Origin: Maribellus sp. YY47
GTDB taxonomy: Bacteria > Bacteroidota > Bacteroidia > Bacteroidales > Prolixibacteraceae
Length of the DNA stretch: 64,000 nt
Direction of reading: 5' to 3'
NCBI RefSeq assembly: GCF_023111095.1
Contig: NZ_JALGYW010000003.1
Location: 69,446-133,445, forward strand
The translations under genes and the position numbers were made by a program. Numbering within the stretch: the first letter of the stretch is position 1; each line of letters opens with the position of its first letter. Of this stretch, positions 55,302 to 64,000 are shown piece after piece. Below the pieces are notes generated by a model. It saw nothing but the letters and a program-made list of their open reading frames with translations. It was not told the origin of the DNA and did no database searches.

Positions 55302-58100
55302 TTACTTTTTCGTCTCCCGGTTTTCGAGCCGGTATTCATCGCGTTCTTTGCTTTCGCGGATCATGTCTTCCTTGTTGTCCATTTCCGGCGATTCTTCCAA
55401 AGCTTTCCAGTCGAAATTCTCATCAAACGGATCGAGCGCTTTTTGTGGCACAAAAAAGCGCGAATCCACCGGAAGCGCATTGTACGGAGTAAAGTCGGGT
55501 GTTTCGGTAAAGAACTCAGCCAGATCGTTGGCGCCCGCATCGTACTGATTCAGGTAGGGTAAATCCAGAATATTCCAGAAAGTTTTAAAGATGCTTCCAA
55601 AGCTGTAATGCACATGGCTCACATGATCGCGTTTTACCCAGGGCGATACCAGCATTAAAACACTCCGGTGAGCATCCACATGATCCACGCCATTTTGCGC
55701 GTCATCTTCGGTAATTACGATCAGCATATTTTCCCAATACGGTGTGTGCGATAAAAACTCAACAATCCGACCCACTGCCAGATCGTTGTCGGCCATGTAA
55801 CTTTCGCGGAACGGATACCCGGCATCGGGACGCTCCCCTGCTCCATGATCGTTCGGAATAATTACCGTGATCAACGAAGGCATTGTATCCTGTCCGTTCA
55901 TCCATTTCTCGTTAAATTCTTTTTGAAACTGATCGATTCTGAATTGATCGGGAATAGCAGTGTTGTATGTTGGGTAGCGTTTCGAAGTGCGTTCCCAGAT
56001 GGGTTGTGGTAACGGATAATTGATGTAATGTCTGATTCCTTCGTATTTGTATTTCTGCTCGTAAAGCCCGGGCTCAAACATAATGCTAAAGCCAAAATTG
56101 TAGAAGTCGATATCGTTCCGTTCCAGGTGATCCCACATCGAGCCGGCTTCGTTGTAATCCTCCGGATAAATGGCGCCGGCAGCGCCGTTCATGGCATAAA
56201 CACCGGGAGCTTTTGAATCGAACTTAAAGCTGCGGTTTCCGCCATAGCTGGCTGCAGTGCAGGTTTCGGTCCATTCGTTTGGATAGGTATTCACCAGCCA
56301 GCGGTGTCCGTCGGCCGAAACATCCGAGTCGACATAGAAATTATCTGAAATTGCAAAATCGCTGGCTAATTTCAGATGATTCACCATCACGTCCGCATTC
56401 TCAACCTCCGCACTTTTATCGCGGTTATGAAAAGAAACACCTTTGCCGTAACGCGCCAAAGTGGGATCTCCTTTTCCCTTTTCAACCTGTCCGAAAATTT
56501 CATCGTAGGTTCGGTTTTCTTTCGAGATAAAAACGATATGTTTTATCGGGCTTTCTTTTTCTCCCGGATACAACGGAACCGGGTTATTTTTTCGCCACGC
56601 AAATTTTTCGGAAGACGCTTTTTCAAAGTCAAAATTGTTTGCAACAACTTGTTCGGTCATTGACTTTAACTCTTCATCGTTGGGAATATCAAGCACCTGC
56701 ACTGTACCTTTCATCAGCGAACCAATGTAACTTCCTTCGGGACCACGTTGAAAATCGGCTCCCCCGTTCGGACCGCTTCCGAATCCTTTGGCATTGGTAA
56801 CAATCAGTTTTTTGCCGTCGTTACTCACTTTCAATTTTGCCGGGAACCATCCGGTGGGAATATAACCTGCCACTTTCAGCCTTTTGACATCAATTACGGC
56901 TACTGCATTGATTCCGGAACAGGCCACAAAAAGCTTTTGCTGATCGGGCGACAATACCAGTCCAAAGGGAATTACCCCCCTGAATTGTTTCATTCGCGGA
57001 TCGGGCTTCAGGTAAATAGTGCTGACAACCGTATCTTTTTCCATCGAAATCACCGAAATATTGTCGTTGGTCCCGTTGGTCACAAACACATAATCGTCGG
57101 TTGCCACCAGCGAATTGGGACTTGCGCCGCCTACTGCCGGAATATCTTCAACCATCGCTCCTACCAAATGGCCTGTTTTCGTTTTGGCTGTTACCTCAGC
57201 TTGTTCAGGATTCTCAAGACTGACCGTAAAAACCGAAAAAGCTTCGGGCGAATTCATCTCTCCCAGACCCGGGATTTCCATGCTGTCCACTGTGGTTCCT
57301 TTTATCATCTCTTCGCTTCCATAGCCAAAAGCCGGATATTTTATGGCTTTCTCAATGGCATTTTCTCCGGTAATCCCTTTGATCATGCGGTATTGAAACA
57401 TCCCCACATTGGCGACATACACTTTCTTTTCATCGGGAGAAAGACAAATGCCAAACGGATACCGGCCTACCGGAACATTTTGCTCCAGCTCACCCGTTTC
57501 TGTATCCAGAATTACCATTCTGAAACCGATCTGATCGACTGCATACAATTTTTTGCCATCGCTGGAAAGCACCAGGTCGCCAATGTATCCGTGCGAGTAA
57601 TCAACCGAATCGTTCACAAAAGAACAATTGAATTCTCCTTTTTTATCGCCCGTTTTCAGATCGAAAATAAATACTTTGTTTTCCTGTCCGCCGGCAACAT
57701 ACACTACGCTGTTATCTTTCGAAACCGCCAGCCCCATAAAAACAGAGGCCAGTACTCCCCGGTCGGTGGCCGGTCCGGGCGGAATTTGCTGAACCTCGGG
57801 ATTTTCCGACAAAACATCCCGGATAATCGTGATCGACAAAGGACTGATTCCTGAGTTGGCTGTTACCACGGTATTTCCATCGGGACTTAAGGTCAGTCCA
57901 AACGGATGCGGCGCCACTACAATACTTTTGCCTGTCGGCGTCAGGATTCTTCCGTTTGGAATTACAGTTTCTCCCTGTTGATTGATTTCCACAAAACGAC
58001 TTCCTGCAGGTGAAATTGCCACCCAGGGATCGAAATTTTTTTCATTCTTGCATGAAAACACGATCAAAGCAAGAACACACAAAAGAAACAGATTTTTCAT
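55302..58100 (-). CDS. YncE-like beta propeller fused to a phosphoesterase (PF04185-like) lipoprotein
   Basis: 932 residues. Lipoprotein signal LLCVLALIVFSC. The first ~500 residues contain YVTN/YncE-type propeller repeats (VAPHPFGLTLSPDGNTVV, LVLSSDGKKLYAVD, VGRYPFGICLSPDEKKVYVA). The C-terminal ~400 residues are an alkaline-phosphatase-superfamily phosphoesterase: IVFISKENRTYDEIFG at its start and VITEDDAQNGVDHVDAHRS near the end supply metal-binding residues. Family members include phospholipase C and acid phosphatases; substrate here is unknown. It is a separate unit from cstA, with its own terminator at 55254-55283. Confidence 0.88.
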   Translation of the reverse strand: MKNLFLLCVLALIVFSCKNEKNFDPWVAISPAGSRFVEINQQGETVIPNGRILTPTGKSIVVAPHPFGLTLSPDGNTVVTANSGISPLSITIIRDVLSENPEVQQIPPGPATDRGVLASVFMGLAVSKDNSVVYVAGGQENKVFIFDLKTGDKKGEFNCSFVNDSVDYSHGYIGDLVLSSDGKKLYAVDQIGFRMVILDTETGELEQNVPVGRYPFGICLSPDEKKVYVANVGMFQYRMIKGITGENAIEKAIKYPAFGYGSEEMIKGTTVDSMEIPGLGEMNSPEAFSVFTVSLENPEQAEVTAKTKTGHLVGAMVEDIPAVGGASPNSLVATDDYVFVTNGTNDNISVISMEKDTVVSTIYLKPDPRMKQFRGVIPFGLVLSPDQQKLFVACSGINAVAVIDVKRLKVAGYIPTGWFPAKLKVSNDGKKLIVTNAKGFGSGPNGGADFQRGPEGSYIGSLMKGTVQVLDIPNDEELKSMTEQVVANNFDFEKASSEKFAWRKNNPVPLYPGEKESPIKHIVFISKENRTYDEIFGQVEKGKGDPTLARYGKGVSFHNRDKSAEVENADVMVNHLKLASDFAISDNFYVDSDVSADGHRWLVNTYPNEWTETCTAASYGGNRSFKFDSKAPGVYAMNGAAGAIYPEDYNEAGSMWDHLERNDIDFYNFGFSIMFEPGLYEQKYKYEGIRHYINYPLPQPIWERTSKRYPTYNTAIPDQFRIDQFQKEFNEKWMNGQDTMPSLITVIIPNDHGAGERPDAGYPFRESYMADNDLAVGRIVEFLSHTPYWENMLIVITEDDAQNGVDHVDAHRSVLMLVSPWVKRDHVSHVHYSFGSIFKTFWNILDLPYLNQYDAGANDLAEFFTETPDFTPYNALPVDSRFFVPQKALDPFDENFDWKALEESPEMDNKEDMIRESKERDEYRLENRETKK

Positions 58101-58272
58101 ACAGTTTAGTTATCTCATTTAGTATCTGAATATTTCAAAAACGAATGAATTAAGCTCTTTTGATTCGCAGCTAATCAAGCCAATAATATCACTTCACAAT
58201 TTAGAATAATAAAGGTATAAGTTAAATGGACGTATAAAATTATTCGCGGGGCACTTTTTATCCGGAAGCTAT

Positions 58273-58307
58273 AAAAAAAGACGATGTACTTTAAAAGCCA
58301 TCGTCTT
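58273..58307 (-). terminator. intrinsic terminator of the sulfate/epimerase operon
   Basis: On the minus strand AAGACGATG and CATCGTCTT form a 9-bp stem with a 14-nt loop, followed by TTTTTAT. It ends the operon that runs from the SLC13 gene to the epimerase gene. Confidence 0.85.
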
Positions 58308-58366
58308 CGGTATAATAAAATTATGTTTTTCTGAAAACTTCTATTTGAAGATCAGAATTCAAATCG

Positions 58367-59368
58367 TTAACGGTAGTAGTCCACGTACCACTTTACAAAC
58401 TGGCCAATACCCTTTTCGAGCGGTGTATCGGGCGCGTAGCCAAAGTCGTTCTCCAGGTCGCTAACATCGGCAAAAGTCTTGTACACATCGCCGGGTTGCA
58501 TCTCCACGTATTCTTTAGCAGCTTCCTTCCCCAACGCCGTTTCAATGGTCCCGATAAAATCCACCAGTTTCACCGGAGTCGAGTTTCCAATGTTGTATAC
58601 TTTATAGGGAGTTTTTGGCTTTGAATTCAGAATTTTAATGATCCCATCCACAATATCGTCGATGTAGGTAAAATCGCGGTAGAGTTCCCCCTGGTTAAAT
58701 ACCTTTATGGGTTTCCCATCCAGAATATTTTTTGTGAATGAAAAATAGGCCATATCAGGTCTTCCCCACGGTCCATACACCGTAAAAAAGCGCAATCCGG
58801 TGGTTGCAAAACCGTACAAGTGACTGTAAGTATGCGCCATCAGCTCGTTGCTTTTTTTGGTAGCAGCGTAAAGACTGACAGGATTATCCACCGCATCGGT
58901 AGTTGAAAGCGGCATTTTGGAACTGTTGCCGTAAACACTCGAAGAACTGGCATACACCAGATGCTGAATGTTATGGTGCCGACAAGCTTCCAGTATATTG
59001 GCAAAACCAACAATGTTGCTATCGATATAAGCCTGCGGATTTTCAATGCTGTAACGCACTCCAGCCTGAGCAGCCAGATTACAAACCAGGTCAAACTTTT
59101 CGGTTTCAAAAAGCCGGTTAAGCTGCTCGCGGTCCTCCAGCTTCATTCGAACAAACGAATAATTGGGATACCTTGAACTGGCGACCTTTTTATTCCAGGC
59201 AGCTGCTTCATCAGAAACACCGGCTTCAGCCAACCGTGCGAATTTCAGGTCTGGAGAGTAGTAATCGTTGATATTATCGATTCCCACCACTTCTACATCC
59301 TGTCTCACCAGTTGATTAACCAGATGAAATCCAATAAATCCTGCAGTACCTGTTACCAGTATCTTCAT
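58367..59368 (-). CDS. NAD-dependent sugar epimerase, UDP-glucuronate 4-epimerase-like
   Basis: 333 residues, extended SDR fold. NAD motif VTGTAGFIGFHL (TGxxGFIG), catalytic SSSVYG and YAATKKSNE (YxxxK). The GVRYSIENPQAYIDSN and GPWGRPDMAYFSFTKNIL segments are those of UDP-glucuronate 4-epimerases (CapI/LspL group), which make UDP-galacturonate for surface polysaccharides. It is 8 bp after cysN, suggesting that PAPS and uronic acid serve the same glycan pathway. Confidence 0.9.
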   Translation of the reverse strand: MKILVTGTAGFIGFHLVNQLVRQDVEVVGIDNINDYYSPDLKFARLAEAGVSDEAAAWNKKVASSRYPNYSFVRMKLEDREQLNRLFETEKFDLVCNLAAQAGVRYSIENPQAYIDSNIVGFANILEACRHHNIQHLVYASSSSVYGNSSKMPLSTTDAVDNPVSLYAATKKSNELMAHTYSHLYGFATTGLRFFTVYGPWGRPDMAYFSFTKNILDGKPIKVFNQGELYRDFTYIDDIVDGIIKILNSKPKTPYKVYNIGNSTPVKLVDFIGTIETALGKEAAKEYVEMQPGDVYKTFADVSDLENDFGYAPDTPLEKGIGQFVKWYVDYYR

Positions 59369-59376
59369 TTTCTATT

Positions 59377-61296
59377 TTAATGAATAGGGAAAACTTTATT
59401 ATTGGCCAGGTAATCGAGGATCGCGTCGAGGTTATTCTCGTTTTCTTCGGGTTTGAATACCAGTTTTGCATTTTGCGGAACTTCGTATTCCAGGTCAACA
59501 CCCGGCAGGTTTTCAACCTCACCGTTTTCTGCTTTCACATACAGCTCCGGTTTATTTTCTTTACAGAATTCGAGCGAAGCATCCATGTAAAACAGGTGGA
59601 AACGATCTTTGCCAATCACCTCGGCAACCTGCTCGCGCAGCGATTCATTACGCGAAATAAACGAACAGATGGTGATCACGCCCTGGTCGTTCAGCATTTT
59701 ACAAATGTGTGCCACCCTGCGCAAATGCTCAGCTCTGTCTGCCGGAGAATAATCCAGCTCGCGACTCAATCCTGAACGCAGCGAACTTCCATCGATCAAT
59801 ACCGCCGATGCGCCTTCATCAAACAGTTTACGTTCGAGACTGAAAGCCAGCTCGTTTTTGCCCGATCCGTGCAAGCCTGTGATCCAGATGGTTTCACCTT
59901 TCTGGTTAAGTTTCTGCTGGCGTTCGTCTGATTTGATCAGCGATTTTCCGGCTGCGATCCGCTCCTTGTCCGTATCGGTGATACGCGAAGGCAAGTTCTT
60001 GCTGCTCAGTTTGTCGATGATCATCCCCACCGCGCAGGTATTGTGAGTAACCGGGTCGATCAGAATAAACGAACCGGTTTGTTTGTTCTTTTTATAAGGA
60101 TCGAAGAAAAGCGGCTTGGTAGTGGTAATAACCACCCGGCCAATTTCATTCAGCTTAAATTTCTCGATGTTCGATTTTTCAAGCGTATTTACATCCACTT
60201 TGTAACGGATATCGTCGATACGCGCTTTCGTGGTGTTGTTGGCGTGTTTGATGTAAAACTGTGTGGAAAGGTTCATGTCTTTCTCGTCCATCCAAACCAG
60301 CATCGCCTCGAACTGACGTTCCACTCGCGGAAGGTTATCGGGATGAACCAACATGTCTCCCCGCGAAATATCGATCTCGTGTTCCAAAGTAACCGTCACC
60401 GACTGCGGAGGGAAAGCATAATCCAACTCTCCGTCGTAGGTGATGATTGATTTTACCTTCGACTTTTTCAACGACGGTAACACCATCACTTCGTCACCTT
60501 TTTTGATGATACCTGAAGCTACCGAAGTGGAGAATCCACGGAATTTAGTGTCGGGACGCAACACATACTGAACAGGATAACGCAAATCGTCAAAGTTCCG
60601 GTCGGAACTTACATGCACGTTTTCCAGGAACTCCAGCAAACTTGGACCATGATACCAGGGCATTTTATCAGATGTTTCCACCACATTATCGCCTTTTAAG
60701 GCAGACAATGGAATGAAATTTACATCCGGCACATCAAGCTGCGTAACAAAAGCAGCATATTCATTTTTAATTTCTTCAAAACGTTTCTGGCTGAAATCCA
60801 CCAGGTCCATTTTATTGATAGCCACCACTACGTGCTTAATTCCGAGCAGATTAGCCAGGTAAGTATGCCGTCTGGTTTGGGTAATCACCCCATGACGCGC
60901 ATCAATCAAAATAATAGCCAGGTTTGCCGTTGATCCCCCGGTGATCATGTTACGGGTGTACTGCTCGTGTCCGGGCGTATCGGCAATAATAAACTTACGT
61001 TTGGCGGTCGAAAAGTAACGGTAAGCCACATCGATGGTGATTCCCTGCTCGCGTTCGGCTTTCAAGCCATCGAGTAAAAGGGCATAGTCGATGTCTTCTC
61101 CGGCATGCCCCACACGTTTACTGTCGCGTTCAAGCGCTGCCAGCTGATCTTCGTACAACATTTTACTGTCGAACATCAAACGGCCTATCAGGGTCGATTT
61201 ACCATCGTCCACCGAACCGGCAGTCAATAAGCGCAGTAAGTCTTTCTTTTGGTCCTGATCCAGGAATTCCTGTATGTTTAATTTATCTGTTGTCAT
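59377..61296 (-). CDS. cysN: CysN sulfate adenylyltransferase GTPase fused to a degenerate APS-kinase domain
   Basis: 639 residues. Residues ~1-440 are the EF-Tu-like CysN GTPase: [14 protein letters not shown] (G1), [13 protein letters not shown] (G3) and INKMDLVDF (G4). It drives ATP sulfurylase with CysD. The C-terminal ~170 residues look like CysC (APS kinase), but key positions are changed: the P-loop ends GSGKN481 instead of GK[ST], the DGDN-R motif is D502-GSSL-R507, and FISPxR is FISRNE. It may be inactive as a kinase or have a changed role. It sits between cysD (78-bp gap) and the epimerase gene (8 bp). Confidence 0.9.
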   Translation of the reverse strand: MTTDKLNIQEFLDQDQKKDLLRLLTAGSVDDGKSTLIGRLMFDSKMLYEDQLAALERDSKRVGHAGEDIDYALLLDGLKAEREQGITIDVAYRYFSTAKRKFIIADTPGHEQYTRNMITGGSTANLAIILIDARHGVITQTRRHTYLANLLGIKHVVVAINKMDLVDFSQKRFEEIKNEYAAFVTQLDVPDVNFIPLSALKGDNVVETSDKMPWYHGPSLLEFLENVHVSSDRNFDDLRYPVQYVLRPDTKFRGFSTSVASGIIKKGDEVMVLPSLKKSKVKSIITYDGELDYAFPPQSVTVTLEHEIDISRGDMLVHPDNLPRVERQFEAMLVWMDEKDMNLSTQFYIKHANNTTKARIDDIRYKVDVNTLEKSNIEKFKLNEIGRVVITTTKPLFFDPYKKNKQTGSFILIDPVTHNTCAVGMIIDKLSSKNLPSRITDTDKERIAAGKSLIKSDERQQKLNQKGETIWITGLHGSGKNELAFSLERKLFDEGASAVLIDGSSLRSGLSRELDYSPADRAEHLRRVAHICKMLNDQGVITICSFISRNESLREQVAEVIGKDRFHLFYMDASLEFCKENKPELYVKAENGEVENLPGVDLEYEVPQNAKLVFKPEENENNLDAILDYLANNKVFPIH

Positions 61297-61374
61297 CTTT
61301 TTTTGATACTTGATGTTTGATACCTGATCCCCGATACTTCATGGCTCGGGAATCAAACGTCCAAAACCGGGATT

Positions 61375-62283
61375 CTAGAAATATCCCTCTCTTTTCTTTT
61401 GCTCCATCGAGGCTTCCTGGTCAAAGTCGATCACACGTGTGGTACGTTCCGACACGGTCACGGTCATCATTTCTTCAACGATCTTTTCGATGGTATCCGC
61501 ATCAGAATCGATGGCTCCGGTTAAAGGATAACAGCCCAGGGTACGGAAACGAACTTTGCGCATTTTGGCTTTATCACGAAGTTCCTGAGGCATGCGTTCG
61601 TCATCTACCATGATCAGACTTCCGTCCATTTCAACAATCGGACGTTCTTTTGCATAATAGAGCGGAACAATTGGGATATTCTCTAAACGAATGTACTGCC
61701 AGATGTCTAGTTCAGTCCAGTTCGAAATAGGAAATACACGAATGGACTCACCTTTGTGAACTTTCGCATTGTAGATGTTCCAAAGCTCGGGACGCTGGTT
61801 TTTGGGGTCCCACTGGTGATACCGGTCGCGGAAAGAAAAGATACGTTCTTTTGCTCTCGATTTTTCTTCATCGCGGCGTGCACCACCAAATGCAGCATCA
61901 AATTTGTATTTGTTCAGGCCTTGCAAAAGGGCCTGTGTTTTCATGATATCGGTGTGCACTTTACTTCCGTGCGTAAAAGGTCCCACACCACTTTCGAATC
62001 CTTCCTGATTGTAATGAACGATCAGATCCCAGTTGTTCTCTTTGGCGTAATTGTCGCGAAACTCAATCATTTCTTTGAACTTCCACTTGGAATCGATGTG
62101 CATCAGCGGAAAGGGAACTTTGCCCGGATAAAAGGCTTTTTCTGCGAGACGAACCATCACCGAAGAGTCTTTTCCAATGGAATATAACATTACGGGATTT
62201 TCGAATTCGGCAGCAACTTCGCGAATAATATGAATGGCTTCAGCTTCCAGTTCACGAAGGTTGGTCAACGAATATTCATTCAT
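61375..62283 (-). CDS. cysD: sulfate adenylyltransferase small subunit
   Basis: 302 residues, the normal CysD length. PP-loop ATP-pyrophosphatase motif [10 protein letters not shown] (SxGKDS), plus [22 protein letters not shown] and [15 protein letters not shown]. With CysN it makes adenosine-5'-phosphosulfate from sulfate and ATP. Upstream is the SLC13 permease, so uptake and activation are co-encoded. Confidence 0.96.
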   Translation of the reverse strand: MNEYSLTNLRELEAEAIHIIREVAAEFENPVMLYSIGKDSSVMVRLAEKAFYPGKVPFPLMHIDSKWKFKEMIEFRDNYAKENNWDLIVHYNQEGFESGVGPFTHGSKVHTDIMKTQALLQGLNKYKFDAAFGGARRDEEKSRAKERIFSFRDRYHQWDPKNQRPELWNIYNAKVHKGESIRVFPISNWTELDIWQYIRLENIPIVPLYYAKERPIVEMDGSLIMVDDERMPQELRDKAKMRKVRFRTLGCYPLTGAIDSDADTIEKIVEEMMTVTVSERTTRVIDFDQEASMEQKKREGYF

Positions 62284-62442
62284 GTCAATAATCTTATTTC
62301 AGCAGCTACCAAGGCATACCACGAAGATGGAATGGTTATGTAGCTGTTCGTTTTTTTTGCTATAAACTTTCAATAGTGTGGCAAAGATAGAATTTTATTC
62401 CGTTCACCGATTTGTAGCTTCGAGGAACCCAAAAATAAAGGA

Positions 62443-64000
62443 CTAAAAACTCCAGAAATAAGGAATTAATAACATTGAAAGCAGGAAAGCAATCATGTTA
62501 AGCGGAAGGCCAATTTTAACATAATCGATGAACTTATAGTTTCCAATCGCCTGTACAATAAGGTTTGTCTGATAACCGACAGGAGTAGAAAAGCTGGCTG
62601 AAGCTGCAATGGCAATGGCAACAAAAAAAGGTTTTGGATCGATCCCCATTTGTTGTGCCGCCGACAATGCAATCGGAAAGACCAGAGCAGCGGCGGCATT
62701 GTTGGTTATAATTTCGGTAAAAATAGTGGTGATAATGTACAGGGCTGCCAGCACCCCCACCGGGCCAAAGCTTTTGGAAAATTCGATGGTGGTGCGCGCA
62801 ATTCCTTCTGCAGCTCCGGAACTTTGCATCGCTTTGCTAATGGTAAAGGCACAGGCGATGGTGATCAACACATCCCAACTGATGGCCTTTGTGTATTTTT
62901 GGTGGGGCATAATTTTCATCCAAACCAGTAATACGGCAGCTATCGAAGCAAAATAGAACATATCGGGTTCAATCCTGCCCGGTTTTTGCAAAAAATCGCC
63001 AAACGTAGTTCCCAATATCATCAGCAAAAGGATGATAAAAGCTAACCACTTTTTCCAGAAAGACCCCGTAGTTCTGTAATCCCGGATATAGGATGTAAGA
63101 TAAAAGATCTTTGATTCGCCCCAGTTCTGTGCAAATTTTTCGGTGGTAAGCAACACCAGATTATCCCCGGCTTTCAGCTTTAGGTTATCCATATTCGAGG
63201 TGATACGTTCCCCATTTCGATGTATGGCCAAAACTACAGCCTGGTAATGCTCATAGAAATTAAATTCGTGGATCGTTTTCCCAACTGCAGGAAAACGCGG
63301 AGCAATAACCGCCTCGTATTGCTTTAACTTATCTTTTGAGATTCCCTTTAACAGATCTATTCCACTTAACTTGATACTATCGCTGCCAAGAATGTAGGTT
63401 AGACGATCGGATTTACCGGCCACCAAAAGCTTATCGTTGGCTTCCAGCTCAAACGTTCCTTTGCGGGCCTCAATCACCTTTCCCCCACGATTTATGCACT
63501 GAATAAAAAGTCCCTTCAGCTCTTTGATTCGCCCGTTTTTAATCTCCTGCCCGACAAGACTGCTGTTTTCAGTAACAATCACATCGTAATAGTAATCTTT
63601 GTATTCCGTCGAACTTTTGGAGTTGAAAACAATTTTTTCACCCGGCAGAAGCAGATTCCCAAAGAGTATGATATAAATGGTACCTGCTACCGTAATAAAA
63701 CCACCCACTTTAGCCAACTCAAACATACTGAAACCTTCATAGCCATTTTCGAGAATCAATCCGTGCACCACAAGATTGGTCGATGTGCCGATTAAGGTGC
63801 ACATCCCTCCAAAAATTGTAGCGTACGATAGCGGAATCAGAAATTTCTTCGAAGATAGATTCAGGTTCTCCGACCATTTTTTGATAATGGGAGCAAAAAT
63901 GATCACCACAGGAGTGTTGTTCAAAAAGCCTGACATAATGGAAACCGGCACCATAATCTGTGGAATCATCGACACCATCTTTCGTCTTTTTCGCGGGAGA
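62443..64000 (-). CDS. SLC13/DASS-family permease with two RCK-C domains (5' truncated)
   Basis: The frame is open to the right edge of the window, so the N-terminus is missing; the visible part has at least 511 residues (from an internal ATG at 63978) plus 7 upstream codons. SGFLNNTPVVIIFAPII and SFSTPVGYQTNLIVQAIG are the two NTP/T-type signature motifs of the anion transporter fold. Two TrkA-C/RCK-C domains (about residues 120-185 and 205-275 of the visible part) sit in the central loop, as in bacterial sulfate permeases of the SLC13 type. Next to cysD, sulfate is the likely substrate. Confidence 0.92.
   Translation of the reverse strand, partial: LPRKRRKMVSMIPQIMVPVSIMSGFLNNTPVVIIFAPIIKKWSENLNLSSKKFLIPLSYATIFGGMCTLIGTSTNLVVHGLILENGYEGFSMFELAKVGGFITVAGTIYIILFGNLLLPGEKIVFNSKSSTEYKDYYYDVIVTENSSLVGQEIKNGRIKELKGLFIQCINRGGKVIEARKGTFELEANDKLLVAGKSDRLTYILGSDSIKLSGIDLLKGISKDKLKQYEAVIAPRFPAVGKTIHEFNFYEHYQAVVLAIHRNGERITSNMDNLKLKAGDNLVLLTTEKFAQNWGESKIFYLTSYIRDYRTTGSFWKKWLAFIILLLMILGTTFGDFLQKPGRIEPDMFYFASIAAVLLVWMKIMPHQKYTKAISWDVLITIACAFTISKAMQSSGAAEGIARTTIEFSKSFGPVGVLAALYIITTIFTEIITNNAAAALVFPIALSAAQQMGIDPKPFFVAIAIAASASFSTPVGYQTNLIVQAIGNYKFIDYVKIGLPLNMIAFLLSMLLIPYFWSF

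Noticed and set aside
56748-57854. 368-residue plus-strand frame inside the propeller-phosphoesterase gene
   Set aside because: Antisense shadow of well-conserved propeller repeats; composition is atypical for a protein.
1-64000. CRISPR arrays, rRNA operons, prophage or insertion sequences
   Set aside because: No regularly spaced repeats, rRNA motifs, transposase, integrase or phage structural genes were found by reading.

Overview
The window comes from a member of the phylum Bacteroidota, most likely a free-living or host-associated anaerobe of the Bacteroidales/Marinilabiliales type. Supporting evidence: a SusC/SusD pair, lipoproteins with Bacteroidota-style signals, promoters with a TAnnTTTG -7 element, almost no Shine-Dalgarno sequences, and a V-type ATPase operon carrying the Bacteroidota-typical DUF2764 gene. 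No rRNA, tRNA, CRISPR array or insertion sequence was seen.

Layout. (1) 1-6.6 kb: the 3' part of a patatin-like/outer-membrane barrel protein, a GT39-type glycosyltransferase, a small winged-helix protein, a hypothetical, an orphan radical SAM/SPASM-like enzyme and a small (p)ppGpp synthetase. (2) 6.7-16.6 kb: a V-type ATPase operon in the order A-B-E-DUF2764-D-I, then a glycogen/maltodextrin phosphorylase, then the K (proteolipid) gene. The K protein carries residues expected of a Na+ site. (3) 16.8-18.3 kb: a second small winged-helix protein followed, like the first, by a large imperfect hairpin, then an outer-membrane phospholipase A. (4) 18.5-26.6 kb, minus strand: a five-gene iron/siderophore operon (TonB receptor, DUF4374 lipoprotein, ankyrin protein, DUF2271 protein, PepSY-flavodoxin reductase) resembling the Xus xenosiderophore system, bracketed by about 50-bp imperfect direct repeats. 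(5) 27.4-55.0 kb: a peptidoglycan-scavenging locus, described below. (6) 55.3-58.1 kb: a beta-propeller/phosphoesterase lipoprotein. (7) 58.4-64 kb, minus strand: a sulfate uptake and activation operon (SLC13 permease, CysD, CysN fused to a degenerate APS-kinase domain, and a UDP-glucuronate-4-epimerase-like enzyme), probably feeding sulfated or uronic-acid-containing surface glycans.

The centrepiece is the 27.4-55.0 kb murein utilisation locus. It encodes surface binding and import (SusC/SusD), cell-wall dismantling (amidase, GH171 NamZ, GH3 NagZ with a serine-hydrolase domain, a GH9-CE4 fusion, an NlpC/P60 endopeptidase, a transglutaminase-like lipoprotein), inner-membrane transport (SSS symporter, NagX/YeiB-like protein, CstA peptide carrier), amino-sugar kinases (MurK-like and AnmK), MurQ etherase, a Tat-exported L-Ala-D/L-Glu epimerase and a FadR/GntR regulator. 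A 16-bp dyad of form TGTAA-N6-TTACA recurs at four promoters of this locus and is a good candidate operator. Three of its genes have a -7 box ending exactly 4 nt before the ATG, predicting leaderless mRNAs. Together these suggest one coordinated regulon converting foreign or recycled peptidoglycan into GlcNAc-6-P, D-lactate and L-Ala-L-Glu-type dipeptides.
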